Positions 35,807 to 44,649 of a stretch of 61,963 bases of DNA are shown here, in pieces. A program made the position numbers and the translations under genes. The stretch lies in NCBI GenBank assembly GCA_903897855.1, contig CAIUDH010000109.1, positions 1 to 61,963 on the forward strand. Reading direction: 5' to 3'. The first letter of the stretch is position 1. Each line of letters starts with the position of its first letter. This DNA is from an uncultured Bacteroidota bacterium (lineage in GTDB: Bacteria; Bacteroidota; Bacteroidia; UKL13-3). The notes under the pieces are model-generated. The model searched no databases, was not told the origin of the DNA, and was given only the letters and a program-made list of their open reading frames with translations.

Positions 35807-37498
35807 ATGCGTCTATTTTTAATTGGCGCAGCCATCTTCTGCAGCTCTGTTTACACTCATGCACAACTGTATATTAGTGCCGACGCAGGTTTATACCATA
35901 TGGTGGAGCGCGCTGAAATAAAAACAAACGATTTAAATGAACTCAATTTCCATAGTAGCTCGAAGCCTTATCGGTATATTGATGTTTCTAATCTAGCTGT
36001 CAAGCATGCCGATCTGACGAGAAATGATTCTTTCAACCTCGTCAATTTCAAGAATCAATCTTTTTTTATGAATCCCGAATTTGGTGCGAGAGCGCAGGGA
36101 TTCTTATCTTATTTTTATAAGCAGAATGCGGCCTTATATAGTGTTCAATTAAATGATTTTGTTTTGAGCGTGAATCCTGTGCTATATTTCTCAGGGTCAT
36201 CTGAAACAGGGAAGGTTTCTGAAAACTCATTTCATGAAACACTTTACATAAATACCCGTGGTGCAGAACTGCAAGGTGTTATAGACAATAAAATTTCTTT
36301 TTATGCTTTTGCCACCGACAATCAAATGCGGGTGCCTTTACAAACTAAATTGTATGGCGCAAGTGCCTATGCGCTGCCGGGGGAATCGTTTTATAAAAAT
36401 TTTAAAGGCAATGGCGTCGATTTCTTTCATGCCGAAGGTTATGTTTCTGCTCCCATCACAAAGCATATTGATATGCAGTTTGGAAGTTCAAAACAATTTA
36501 TTGGCGATGGTATGAGAAGTCTCATCTTGAGCGATTTCTCAAAACAGCATCTGTTTTTAAAATTAAACACTAAAATTTGGAAAATAAATAACCAGAATCT
36601 TTTTTATGAGCTTGTCGATTCGGCTTACACGACGGGTTCAGGGAATTACAAAAAGAAATTTGGGGCTACGCACCATCTTAGTATAAACCTTGGCAAAAGA
36701 TTCAACCTCGGTTTTTTCGAGACCGTAATTTTCAAAAGAGATAATAATGCCTATGAACTCAATTACCTTAACCCCATCATTTTTTATCGTGCTGTGGAGC
36801 ATAGCCTAGGCAGCCCGGACAATGTATTATTGGGTTTGGATTATAAATTAGATTTATTACATCACCTTCAGGTTTACGGTCAAATTGTGCTAGATGAGTT
36901 TTACCTAGCCTATATGCGTACCCAATTTACAAAGTCGAAAAGCAACCGTGAGTGGGGATGGTGGGGGAATAAATACGCGTTGCAATTGGGTTTAAAATAC
37001 ATTGATATTCTTAAAATTAAAAACCTTGATATTCAGTTGGAATACAATCATATTCGGCCCTATACCTATAGTTATACCAATCCATCCTTAAATTTTACTG
37101 ATTTTAACCAAAGTATGGCCCATCCATTAGGTGCCAATTTGAAAGAGTTTGTCGGAGCTGTGTTTTATCAGCCAACACCTGCTTTAAAACTGCAGTTTCG
37201 AACCTTTAGCCTGCGTACCGGAATTGATACTTCAAATACCCTCAGTTATGGATCCGATTTATTGAAGTCGAGTTACCTGAAAAGAGGTGAGTTTGGAAAT
37301 GCTACCGCACAAGGACTTCCTACCGTGATTGTGTATTATGAGCTATCGCTGAGCTATCGAGTAGCTCAACAACTTTATATAGATGCCGGTTTCACGTATC
37401 GTAACGAACGAACCTCAATGAAGGAGTTCGGTTATCAAAACCAATATTTTACGCTCGGTTTACGACTCAATAGCATCGCCAGAAATCTTATGTATTAG
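35807..37498 (+). CDS. Outer-membrane barrel protein, Wzi-like
   Basis: 563 aa from the ATG at 35807, right before a signal peptide (about 1-20, ending Thr-His-Ala-Gln). The start 33 bases upstream overlaps the previous gene. The mature part resembles the capsule-assembly (Wzi) barrels: a helical N-terminal part, then regular beta strands ending in Leu-Arg-Leu-Asn-Ser. Capsule or polysaccharide attachment is a guess. The protein might be another barrel of the same shape. The next gene is parA after a 204-bp control region. Confidence 0.55.
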   Translation: MRLFLIGAAIFCSSVYTHAQLYISADAGLYHMVERAEIKTNDLNELNFHSSSKPYRYIDVSNLAVKHADLTRNDSFNLVNFKNQSFFMNPEFGARAQGFLSYFYKQNAALYSVQLNDFVLSVNPVLYFSGSSETGKVSENSFHETLYINTRGAELQGVIDNKISFYAFATDNQMRVPLQTKLYGASAYALPGESFYKNFKGNGVDFFHAEGYVSAPITKHIDMQFGSSKQFIGDGMRSLILSDFSKQHLFLKLNTKIWKINNQNLFYELVDSAYTTGSGNYKKKFGATHHLSINLGKRFNLGFFETVIFKRDNNAYELNYLNPIIFYRAVEHSLGSPDNVLLGLDYKLDLLHHLQVYGQIVLDEFYLAYMRTQFTKSKSNREWGWWGNKYALQLGLKYIDILKIKNLDIQLEYNHIRPYTYSYTNPSLNFTDFNQSMAHPLGANLKEFVGAVFYQPTPALKLQFRTFSLRTGIDTSNTLSYGSDLLKSSYLKRGEFGNATAQGLPTVIVYYELSLSYRVAQQLYIDAGFTYRNERTSMKEFGYQNQYFTLGLRLNSIARNLMY

Positions 37499-37520
37499 GA
37501 CTTCTTTTCGGCATCGAGAT

Positions 37521-37529
37521 TTATCCACA
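37521..37529 (+). promoter_or_regulatory. DnaA box (TTATCCACA)
   Basis: Exact match to the consensus TTATNCACA in the gap upstream of parA. First of two same-strand boxes. Confidence 0.7.
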
Positions 37530-37547
37530 ACGACGCATTTTAAGCAG

Positions 37548-37556
37548 TTATCCACA
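37548..37556 (+). promoter_or_regulatory. DnaA box (TTATCCACA)
   Basis: Second exact consensus box, 27 bp after the first and in the same orientation. Two perfect copies in 36 bp are unlikely by chance. Confidence 0.7.
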
Positions 37557-37636
37557 TGTTTGTTAATATGTTAAAAACAAAAACCCACGTGGCTCTAGGC
37601 ATTCATCGTTCTGTTTGATTTAAAAGCATTTAACCA

Positions 37637-37668
37637 CCGTGAAACAGTTACTTTTGAATGTTTCACGG
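37637..37668. repeat. Perfect 10-bp inverted repeat of parS half-sites
   Basis: CCGTGAAACA at 37637-37646 and TGTTTCACGG at 37659-37668, separated by 12 bp. Each arm contains a parS half-site (GTGAAACA or TGTTTCAC), but in the order opposite to the true parS palindrome TGTTTCACGTGAAACA. It lies 34 bp upstream of the parA ATG and overlaps where a promoter would be, so it may act as a ParA/ParB operator. Confidence 0.6.
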
Positions 37669-37702
37669 AATAATTTTAAAGAAACTTTGTGACCTTAAAA
37701 GT

Positions 37703-38509
37703 ATGGGAAAGATTATAAGCATCTCCAATCAGAAGGGGGGGGTAGGTAAAACTACAACGGCCATTAACTTAGCAGCAAGTTTTGCCGCATTAGAATACAA
37801 AACGCTCTTAATTGATGCTGATCCACAGGCCAATAGCACCTCTGGTCTTGGTTTTGATCCAAGGATTATCAAAACCGGCTTGTATGAGTGTTTGATTAAT
37901 GGGAATGAAGCCAAAGAAATAATCATTGAGAGTGATTTCGACAATCTTTATCTTTTACCCAGCAATATTGATTTGGTAGGAGCGGAGTTGGAATTAATTG
38001 AACTTTCGGGTAGAGAGAAACTGATGAAAAAGCTTCTTGAAAAAGTTCGCAACAAGTTTGATTTCATCATTATCGATTGTTCACCAAGTTTAGGGTTAAT
38101 AACCACAAACGCTTTAACAGCTTCCGATTCAGTGCTCATTCCGGTGCAGTGCGAGTACTTTGCTCTGGAAGGATTGGGCAAGCTTCTCAATACTATAAAA
38201 ATTATACAAAATAACTTAAATCCTGAGTTGGATATTGAAGGTATCCTACTCACCATGTACGACTCCCGTCTTCGTTTGAGTAACCAGGTGGTGGAAGAGG
38301 TGAAAACACATTTTCAGGATTTGGTATTCGACACTATTATATCGCGTAATACCAAATTAAGCGAAGCGCCGAGTTTTGGTGTGCCGGTAATCAACCATGA
38401 CGCCGACAGTAAAGGCACCATTAACTATATGAATTTAGCCCGAGAGATTTTGCAGAAAAACAATATGACTCTGATTCCTAATAAGGACCGTCGAATAGAA
38501 GTGGAGTAG
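37703..38509 (+). CDS. parA: Chromosome partitioning ATPase ParA (Soj)
   Basis: 268 aa from the ATG at 37703. An earlier in-frame start would run through the parS-like repeat. The deviant Walker A motif Lys-Gly-Gly-Val-Gly-Lys-Thr spans 11-17. Asp-Ala-Asp-Pro-Gln-Ala near 39 and Ile-Ile-Asp-Cys-Ser-Pro-Ser near 119 are the other ParA motifs. It has no N-terminal HTH, so it is the chromosomal type. It forms a dimer on the nucleoid and works with ParB to separate origins. parB follows after 31 bp. The upstream repeat suggests self-regulation. Confidence 0.96.
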   Translation: MGKIISISNQKGGVGKTTTAINLAASFAALEYKTLLIDADPQANSTSGLGFDPRIIKTGLYECLINGNEAKEIIIESDFDNLYLLPSNIDLVGAELELIELSGREKLMKKLLEKVRNKFDFIIIDCSPSLGLITTNALTASDSVLIPVQCEYFALEGLGKLLNTIKIIQNNLNPELDIEGILLTMYDSRLRLSNQVVEEVKTHFQDLVFDTIISRNTKLSEAPSFGVPVINHDADSKGTINYMNLAREILQKNNMTLIPNKDRRIEVE

Positions 38510-38540
38510 TAAACTAATAACAATTTAAAAATATATAAAA

Positions 38541-39440
38541 GTGTCAACTATAAAAAAACCTGCATTAGGTCGTGGACTTAGTGCTTTATTGCAAGATAGC
38601 AATTCCGATTTGATGAGTAACAAAACCACCCAGCGTATGGTGGGCTCAATTTCAAATATTCCTTTGAGCCAGATTGAAGCAAATCCTTTTCAGCCTCGTA
38701 CTGAATTTGAAAAACAAGCACTCCACGAGCTCTCAGAATCAATAAAACTGCATGGTATTATTCAGCCCATCACCGTGCGTAAAGTAGGGATTGAGAAATA
38801 TCAGATTATTTCGGGCGAACGGCGCGTACGTGCCAGTATCGTAGCTGGCTTAAATGAGGTGCCAGGTTATGTTCGAATTGCGAAAGATCAGGATATGCTT
38901 GAAATGGCAATTATTGAAAACGTGCAGCGCGAAAACCTGAATCCTATGGAGGTGGCCTTAAGCTATCGCCGACTTATTGATGAATGCACTTTAAAACAGG
39001 AGGAGCTGGGCGACCGAGTAGGAAAAGATAGGACCACGATTAATAATTATTTACGATTGTTAAAACTGCCAACGGAAATACAGGTAGGCTTGCGCGATGG
39101 TAAATTGAGTATGGGCCATGCACGTGCCTTGCTAGCCGTGACTGATCCTAACGAGCAGTTAAGGTTGTATGAAGATTTGTTAAGAGAAAATTTATCGGTA
39201 CGGTCTATAGAGAATTTGGTGAAGCAAGTGAATGAGTCGGAGCCGAAAAACAATTCTAAAGCCAATAATAGCATTCATCCTGAGTATTTAAAGCAGTTTG
39301 AGACCATCCAGAAACATCTAACGTCTCAGTATCAATTGCCGGTAAACATTAAAGCAAAGGCAGTGGGAAAAGGGGAGGTCATTATAAAATTCAATACTGA
39401 GAGTGAGTTTGAACGATTGATGAATCTTTTGCAGCAATAG
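38541..39440 (+). CDS. parB: Chromosome partitioning protein ParB
   Basis: 299 aa from the GTG at 38541. The CTPase/ParB-N domain has Asn-Pro-Phe-Gln-Pro-Arg (about 47-52) and Gly-Glu-Arg-Arg-Val-Arg-Ala (about 94). Next is Glu-Asn-x-Gln-Arg-Glu-Asn-Leu-Asn-Pro and the HTH (about 145-170) with Thr-Ile-Asn-Asn-Tyr-Leu-Arg-Leu. A C-terminal dimerisation domain ends the protein. It loads at parS and slides as a CTP-dependent clamp. It is likely cotranscribed with parA. Confidence 0.96.
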   Translation: MSTIKKPALGRGLSALLQDSNSDLMSNKTTQRMVGSISNIPLSQIEANPFQPRTEFEKQALHELSESIKLHGIIQPITVRKVGIEKYQIISGERRVRASIVAGLNEVPGYVRIAKDQDMLEMAIIENVQRENLNPMEVALSYRRLIDECTLKQEELGDRVGKDRTTINNYLRLLKLPTEIQVGLRDGKLSMGHARALLAVTDPNEQLRLYEDLLRENLSVRSIENLVKQVNESEPKNNSKANNSIHPEYLKQFETIQKHLTSQYQLPVNIKAKAVGKGEVIIKFNTESEFERLMNLLQQ

Positions 39441-39539
39441 GCTGATTGGGAATATGATGGGCCCTATGACCTTGTTTCCCTTCTTCGTTATTTTTCTATT
39501 CTTTCATTTGTATTCTTATTTTCCTTACTTTTCATGTAT

Positions 39540-39547
39540 TATCTTTG
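39540..39547 (+). promoter_or_regulatory. -7 element (TATCTTTG) 4 bases before a GTG start
   Basis: Exact TAnnTTTG, with CAAG then GTG at 39552. It lies inside the longer reading that would start at an ATG at 39534, so it argues for the GTG and for an internal promoter after parB. Confidence 0.6.
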
Positions 39548-39551
39548 CAAG

Positions 39552-40124
39552 GTGAGGGTCATTTCTCTTTTTTTATCGATGTTGCTTGCTTCTATGCTCA
39601 TGGCTCAAAAGCAGGAGAATGCGATGATAAACACTTCCGTAAGAAATAAAGGTCTTGTGAAGGATAGTGCTGCCCAATTACACTCTCCTAAAAAAGCGGC
39701 AATACTCTCGGCAGTGCTTCCTGGAACTGGGCAGATATACAACCATCAGGTTTGGAAATTAGCTATCGTTTATGGAGGCATGGGAAGTTTGGCTTACTTT
39801 ATACAGGATAATAATCGAATTTATAAAGACTACCGGCAACAGTGGATTTATTTAACCGATGCTGATACCAACACCAATGTGAGAAACGACCTCTATGGAG
39901 TATCGTCTGATGCCTTGCATAATGCCTTCTCTTCTTACCGAAAGTATCGCGACCAATGCTTGATTGGGTTTGTTTTGGTTTATGCAGCAAATATCATCGA
40001 TGCGAATGTTTATGCTCATTTGTATTATTTTAATGTAGACGATCTCAGCTTGCATTTTACTCCAAATTACAACAGGAATTCACAAAGTATGATGCCTGCA
40101 TTCACCCTACGATATAAATTTTAA
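39552..40124 (+). CDS. DUF5683 family membrane protein
   Basis: 190 aa from the GTG at 39552, which gives a clean signal peptide (Met-Arg-Val-Ile-Ser start, cleavage near Met-Ala-Gln). An ATG at 39534 lies upstream of the -7 element and is less likely. The DUF5683 core has Pro-Lys-Lys-Ala-Ala-Ile-Leu-Ser-Ala-Val-Leu-Pro-Gly-x-Gly-Gln (about 45-60) and two membrane segments. Function unknown. Its place between parB and dapB is, as I recall, conserved across Bacteroidota. Confidence 0.85.
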   Translation: MRVISLFLSMLLASMLMAQKQENAMINTSVRNKGLVKDSAAQLHSPKKAAILSAVLPGTGQIYNHQVWKLAIVYGGMGSLAYFIQDNNRIYKDYRQQWIYLTDADTNTNVRNDLYGVSSDALHNAFSSYRKYRDQCLIGFVLVYAANIIDANVYAHLYYFNVDDLSLHFTPNYNRNSQSMMPAFTLRYKF

Positions 40125-40127
40125 TTT

Positions 40128-40847
40128 ATGAAAATTGCACTGATAGGATATGGCAAATTAGGAAAAGCGATTGAAGAAATAGCGCTACAAAAGGGTCATG
40201 AAATTGTATTACGGGTAACCAAAGACAATGCACATACCTATGTTTTGGAAGGTTGCGACATCGCCATCGAATGTAGTAATCCGGAAGCCTCTTTTTACAA
40301 TATGACTAAATGCATTGAGGCTCATATTCCGGTAGTGGTAGGTTCCACGGGTTGGTACCATAAATTCAATGACATTAAAAAGAGTGTTGAACAACATCAA
40401 GGTGCACTACTTTATGCTACCAATTTTAGTATTGGGGTGCATTTGTTTTGGGAGGCTAATAGAGCCTTGGCGAAGTTGATGAAAAAAATGAAAGGTTACG
40501 ATGTAAGCATCACTGAAATTCATCACATTGCCAAGATGGATGCGCCTAGCGGCACTGCCATTACCACGGCCGAATTGCTCTTGGAAGAGCTCGAGACTAA
40601 AAAACAATGGCTCTTGTCGAGTGGAAGTGACTTAAAACGAGACGAGAACTTGCTGGTTCACTCCATACGTGAAGGGGATGCTAAAGGTACTCATATTGTA
40701 ATATACGAAAGTGCTGTCGATCGTATCGAACTTAAGCATGAAGCTTTTAGTAGAGCAGGATTTGCCCGTGGTGCGATATTAGCAGCTGAATTTTTGCAAA
40801 ATAAAAAAGGAGTATATTCGATGCATGATGTAATCATGCAATTATGA
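40128..40847 (+). CDS. dapB: 4-hydroxy-tetrahydrodipicolinate reductase
   Basis: 239 aa, the shorter Bacteroidota form. The NAD(P) site is Gly-Tyr-Gly-Lys-Leu-Gly near 7-12. The catalytic region reads Glu-Ile-His-His-Ile-Ala-Lys-Met-Asp-Ala-Pro-Ser-Gly-Thr-Ala (about 131-145), with His proton donor and Lys. It reduces HTPA in lysine and diaminopimelate synthesis, so it feeds peptidoglycan. It starts 3 bp after the DUF5683 stop. Confidence 0.97.
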   Translation: MKIALIGYGKLGKAIEEIALQKGHEIVLRVTKDNAHTYVLEGCDIAIECSNPEASFYNMTKCIEAHIPVVVGSTGWYHKFNDIKKSVEQHQGALLYATNFSIGVHLFWEANRALAKLMKKMKGYDVSITEIHHIAKMDAPSGTAITTAELLLEELETKKQWLLSSGSDLKRDENLLVHSIREGDAKGTHIVIYESAVDRIELKHEAFSRAGFARGAILAAEFLQNKKGVYSMHDVIMQL

Positions 40848-40927
40848 AACAAAAGATATTGAAATAACGTTTATATCCTATTTTACAACGAATTATTTTA
40901 TTTTAAACTAACTATATTATTTAACCT

Positions 40928-42337
40928 ATGGCTTGGAACTGGAAATTTTATAACCTCTTAGACAAATCTGAAAAACGCTGGTTCTGGGGTACCTCCATCT
41001 TTAACTTTATACTTCTTATTATCTTTTTTGTTGTGGGATACTTTATAGCTGGAAGTGTGCTGTTTTATTTTATGTGGCAACTTATGATTTGTCTATATTA
41101 TATCACAAAAGACAAATCCAATAAAAAGAAATCGGGGATTCGTGAATGGTCGGATGCTATCATTTTTGCTGTAATAGCAGCAACATTGATACGTACCTTC
41201 TTCTTCGAAGCGTATACGATTCCAACAGGATCGATGGAGAAAACATTACTGGTGAACGATTTTTTGTTTGTCGGCAAATGTAATTATGGTGCTCGTTTAC
41301 CGATGACGCCACTGGCCATTCCTTTTATCCATAATAAAATACCGGGCACCGACTATCCATCCTATACAGAATGGCCTCAAGTTAGATATCATCGACTGCC
41401 GGCATTAGAAAAAATTAAACGACATGATATTGTTGTTTTTAATTTTCCGGTAGAAGGCGACTCTCGTTACGACGACTTCACAGCTACGGAAAAAAATCCC
41501 ATGGATAAGAAAGTGAATTATGTGAAACGTTGTGTGGGAATGCCTGGCGACACCCTTTTGTTGAGAGACAGTAAAATTTTCATTAACGGTGAAGCACAAA
41601 AGGAATACAAGAAAATGCAGGTATCAGTGAATATTTGGTTGAGCCAACAAACGGTGAACAGGTATTTAAGTCAGACCATTGTTAAACAAACCAGAGAAGG
41701 CGCTTTTGAGGTGGTTTATCCATTTAGTTACAAGCAGTTATTGAAACATAATATTGCTATCGACGATCTTGAACCTGTTGCTTTAGAGAGAAATGCTCAG
41801 GGATACATCGTTTCCAATGCCTGGAATGTAAAGATTGACCCGAAACGCTATAAAGAGTTGTACGAGATTACTGAAATTGACTCCTTAAGTTTAGATGTTT
41901 TTGAAAAAGAGGGCGCCGGAGGTGCTTCAATGTCGATTTATCCTCGAAGTCATAGATTAACCTGGAATCGTGATTATTTCGGGCCTCTGTATATCCCCAA
42001 AGAAGGAGCAACCATTCCCATGAATGAGGAGAATTTTGCTATCTATGAGAAGGTGATCCGTGATTATGAACATCACCAATCATTTGAGATTAAAGAGGGG
42101 AAATATCTACTTGATGGGAATGCTATTACGGAGTATACCTTTAAGCAAAATTATTATATGATGATTGGGGATAACCGTCATAACTCAAGTGATGGACGCA
42201 TGTGGGGCATGGTACCTGAAGAAAATGTAGTGGGGAAAGCGCTTATTATATGGTTCAGCTACGACAAAGATAATCCAAGCTTCCTGGGCAGAATTCGTTG
42301 GAATCGTTTGTTCCATATTATTCATAACATGGATTAA
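40928..42337 (+). CDS. lepB: Signal peptidase I
   Basis: 469 aa. Two N-terminal membrane segments (about 20-55) are followed by a third hydrophobic region before the catalytic Ser102 in Pro-Thr-Gly-Ser-Met-Glu. The general base is Lys200 in Tyr-Val-Lys-Arg-Cys-Val-Gly-Met-Pro-Gly-Asp. Box E (Gly-Asp-Asn-Arg-x-Asn-Ser-x-Asp) lies near 416. The long insertion between boxes D and E (about 215-400) is typical of Bacteroidota. It cleaves Sec signal peptides on the outer face of the inner membrane and ends the parA-lepB run. Confidence 0.95.
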   Translation: MAWNWKFYNLLDKSEKRWFWGTSIFNFILLIIFFVVGYFIAGSVLFYFMWQLMICLYYITKDKSNKKKSGIREWSDAIIFAVIAATLIRTFFFEAYTIPTGSMEKTLLVNDFLFVGKCNYGARLPMTPLAIPFIHNKIPGTDYPSYTEWPQVRYHRLPALEKIKRHDIVVFNFPVEGDSRYDDFTATEKNPMDKKVNYVKRCVGMPGDTLLLRDSKIFINGEAQKEYKKMQVSVNIWLSQQTVNRYLSQTIVKQTREGAFEVVYPFSYKQLLKHNIAIDDLEPVALERNAQGYIVSNAWNVKIDPKRYKELYEITEIDSLSLDVFEKEGAGGASMSIYPRSHRLTWNRDYFGPLYIPKEGATIPMNEENFAIYEKVIRDYEHHQSFEIKEGKYLLDGNAITEYTFKQNYYMMIGDNRHNSSDGRMWGMVPEENVVGKALIIWFSYDKDNPSFLGRIRWNRLFHIIHNMD

Positions 42338-42342
42338 AGCTT

Positions 42343-43875
42343 ATGAAAACCAGATCCCCTAAAAAACCCAAACTTATTCAGCGTTGCGCCGAAAGCGATG
42401 ACTACGAGGAAATTATTGAGTTAAGCAAAATTTGCTTTCCTGAGAGTGCTCCTTGGACTATAAAAATGCTGAAAAGTCAGCATGCTCTGTTTCCTGAGGG
42501 TATGCAAATTATTGTTTACGATAAACAAATTGTGGGATCTGCTACTTCGCTAATCATTAATTTTGATGAGTACGATGAAGATCATACTTGGAGTGAGATT
42601 TGTGATAATGGTTTTATTACAAATCACGATCCTGACGGTGATACTTTGTATGGGATAGAGGTGATGGTTCATCCCGACTATCACGGATTTAAAATTGGTC
42701 GAAGGCTTTATGAAATGCGCCGTGAGCTTTGCATTCATAAAAATTGTAGCCGCATCATTATTGGAGGAAGATTGCCTAATTTTCATAAATTTTCTGATAA
42801 ATTTGGGGTACGAGCCTATATTAAAAGGGTACTGGATAAAAAAATCACGGATCCTGTTCTTACCTTTCAACTCTCACAAAATTTTTCGATTCGAAGAGTC
42901 ATCAAAGACTATTTGCCCGACGACAAAGAAAGTGAAGGTTATGCTTTACTCTTAGAATGGAACAATCTCGATTATATGCCCGAGACACGTGAACGGAGTG
43001 TGATGATGAAGAAGGTGCGTATTTGTTGTGTGCAATATGAGCTTCGCAAGATCACCAAATTTCAAGAGTTTGCACAGCAGTGTGAGTATTTTACCGACGT
43101 GGCAAGTAACTACAAATCTGATTTTGTGATGTTCCCGGAATTATTTACAACACAACTCTTGTCTTTCGAAAAGCGTAAAGATATTTCTCCTGAGAGCAGC
43201 GTTCGTTCATTGGATAAATATACGGAAGACTATATCAAACTTTTTTCTCATTTATCATTAAGTTATAATATAAATATTATTGCGGGTACCCATTTGCAAA
43301 TTGAAAATGATAATTTATTTAATGTAGCCTATTTATTTAAGCGTGACGGCACTTTTGAGAAACAATACAAAATTCATATTACCACCAACGAATTAAAATG
43401 GTGGGGCGTGAAGGCAGGAAATTCTATTAATGTATTTAATACCGACTGTGGTAAAGTGGCCATCAACATTTGTTATGATGTTGAGTTTCCCGAAATGGCT
43501 CGCATCGCGGCGGCTAAAGGGGCAAAAATTATTTTTGTACCTTTCAGTACCGACGAACGACATGGCTATCTTCGGGTAAAAATTTGTGCCCAAGCCAGGG
43601 CTACCGAAAATCAAATATTTGTAGCTACTGCTGGTACCATTGGCAATATTCCTTCGGTCGATAATATGGATATAAATTATGCTCAGAGTGGCATCTACAC
43701 CCCGAGTGATTTCTCTTTTCCACCAGAAGCGATTGCCGGTGAATGCAGTCCTAATTTAGAAACAGTGGTTATTGCCGACCTCGACTTGGCAACCTTAGAG
43801 CGTACGCGCAATACAGGTACTGTGCTAAATTGGAAAGATAGACGATTGGATTTGTATGAGGTGAAGGAACTTTAA
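42343..43875 (+). CDS. GNAT acetyltransferase-nitrilase fusion
   Basis: 510 aa. The N-terminal GNAT domain (about 11-205) has the acetyl-CoA loop region Tyr-His-Gly-Phe-Lys-Ile-Gly-Arg-Arg-Leu-Tyr. The C-terminal carbon-nitrogen hydrolase domain (about 225-505) has the complete triad: Glu266 (Phe-Pro-Glu-Leu-Phe), Lys343 (Gln-Tyr-Lys-Ile-His) and Cys377 (Asn-Ile-Cys-Tyr-Asp). This bifunctional architecture is a known family of unclear substrate. It starts 5 bp after lepB and may be cotranscribed. Confidence 0.88.
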   Translation: MKTRSPKKPKLIQRCAESDDYEEIIELSKICFPESAPWTIKMLKSQHALFPEGMQIIVYDKQIVGSATSLIINFDEYDEDHTWSEICDNGFITNHDPDGDTLYGIEVMVHPDYHGFKIGRRLYEMRRELCIHKNCSRIIIGGRLPNFHKFSDKFGVRAYIKRVLDKKITDPVLTFQLSQNFSIRRVIKDYLPDDKESEGYALLLEWNNLDYMPETRERSVMMKKVRICCVQYELRKITKFQEFAQQCEYFTDVASNYKSDFVMFPELFTTQLLSFEKRKDISPESSVRSLDKYTEDYIKLFSHLSLSYNINIIAGTHLQIENDNLFNVAYLFKRDGTFEKQYKIHITTNELKWWGVKAGNSINVFNTDCGKVAINICYDVEFPEMARIAAAKGAKIIFVPFSTDERHGYLRVKICAQARATENQIFVATAGTIGNIPSVDNMDINYAQSGIYTPSDFSFPPEAIAGECSPNLETVVIADLDLATLERTRNTGTVLNWKDRRLDLYEVKEL

Positions 43876-44061
43876 AACAAAGAGGTTGTGAAAGCTTTTG
43901 AAACTGTATTTATTCAATATATCTGAGCCTGGTTTTCATTTTTAAGGATACCGTCTTGCAAATAATCGGTTGAGTTCCATTACCGACTCGGTTTATATGA
44001 CATCATGAACGCTCCTCGAATGACTAGAAAGGGTTAAAAAAGATTGAACGTGTCCAGAAAA

Positions 44062-44628
44062 TTAAATTTGGCTTAATTTAATAAGATTCACAAGCATTTT
44101 TCTCGTCTTGCTTTGGTATTCTTTTTCGAGTAATGATACAAGCAAGGTGTTTTTGAATTCGCCTTGAATGATATATTGATCACGAAGGATGCCATCAAAA
44201 TGATAGCCTAAATACTTTCGAAATCGAACCATATCCGTATTGTCTTCCATAATATCACCATTAATTTTGTGCATTTTCATGGTATCGAATATATGATCGC
44301 ATAGAAGTAGTTCACTTTCAAAAGCTACAGGAGCATTACCCACGATTTCTTTTTCACCAATTAAGAGCCTCTCTAAGCTGCAATTTTTGTATTTATGATT
44401 TATATTGCCGATGGCAAACATCCCGACAGGAGTATTGTTATACTCAATGATATAAGTAATCTCATGGCTTTTTGCCAAGGCTATTTTAATCCAGTTTTCT
44501 TGTTCCTCCACTGTTTGAGCGCCTATTTGCATAAATTTAGCTCTCTCACTCAATCGCCACTGGAGCGTTAAGCGAGCATCCGTTACTTCAATGGGCCTTA
44601 GTGTGGCAAATTTTCCTTTCAATTCCAT
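44062..44628 (-). CDS. GNAT family acyltransferase (PseH/RimJ-like)
   Basis: 188 aa. It begins Leu-Arg-Pro-Ile-Glu-Val-Thr-Asp (about 11-18), with Trp-Arg near 26 and a Val-Gly-Met-Phe-Ala-Ile strand near 68, and a central stretch with Ser-Leu-Glu-Arg-Leu-Leu-Ile-Gly. It resembles the N-acyltransferases that modify amino sugars (for example PseH) as well as RimJ/RimL. It is the last gene of a coupled minus-strand cassette, 21 bp after the acyl-adenylating gene. By position it could be the transferase that uses the acyl group made upstream. Confidence 0.65.
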   Translation of the reverse strand: MELKGKFATLRPIEVTDARLTLQWRLSERAKFMQIGAQTVEEQENWIKIALAKSHEITYIIEYNNTPVGMFAIGNINHKYKNCSLERLLIGEKEIVGNAPVAFESELLLCDHIFDTMKMHKINGDIMEDNTDMVRFRKYLGYHFDGILRDQYIIQGEFKNTLLVSLLEKEYQSKTRKMLVNLIKLSQI

Positions 44629-44649
44629 GTCAATAATTTTTATTTTTAG

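Larger units (their letters stand above)
37499..37702 (+). other. Candidate replication-origin/partition control region upstream of parA
   Basis: 204 bp without coding potential. It holds two perfect DnaA boxes (TTATCCACA) in the same orientation, 27 bp apart start to start, followed by an AT-rich stretch (TTAATATGTTAAAA and A-rich sequence at 37562-37583). Then come a CCACGTGG palindrome at 37585-37592 and a perfect inverted repeat of parS half-sites at 37637-37668, 34 bp before parA. Gene direction switches near 35.2 kb. These features together fit an origin or partition locus. The origin reading is inference. Confidence 0.45.

Noticed and set aside
37585-37592. CCACGTGG palindrome upstream of parA as a parS site
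   Set aside because: It has only the CACGTG core and lacks the flanking TGTTT/AAACA arms required for parS. I kept it as a note in the control region only.
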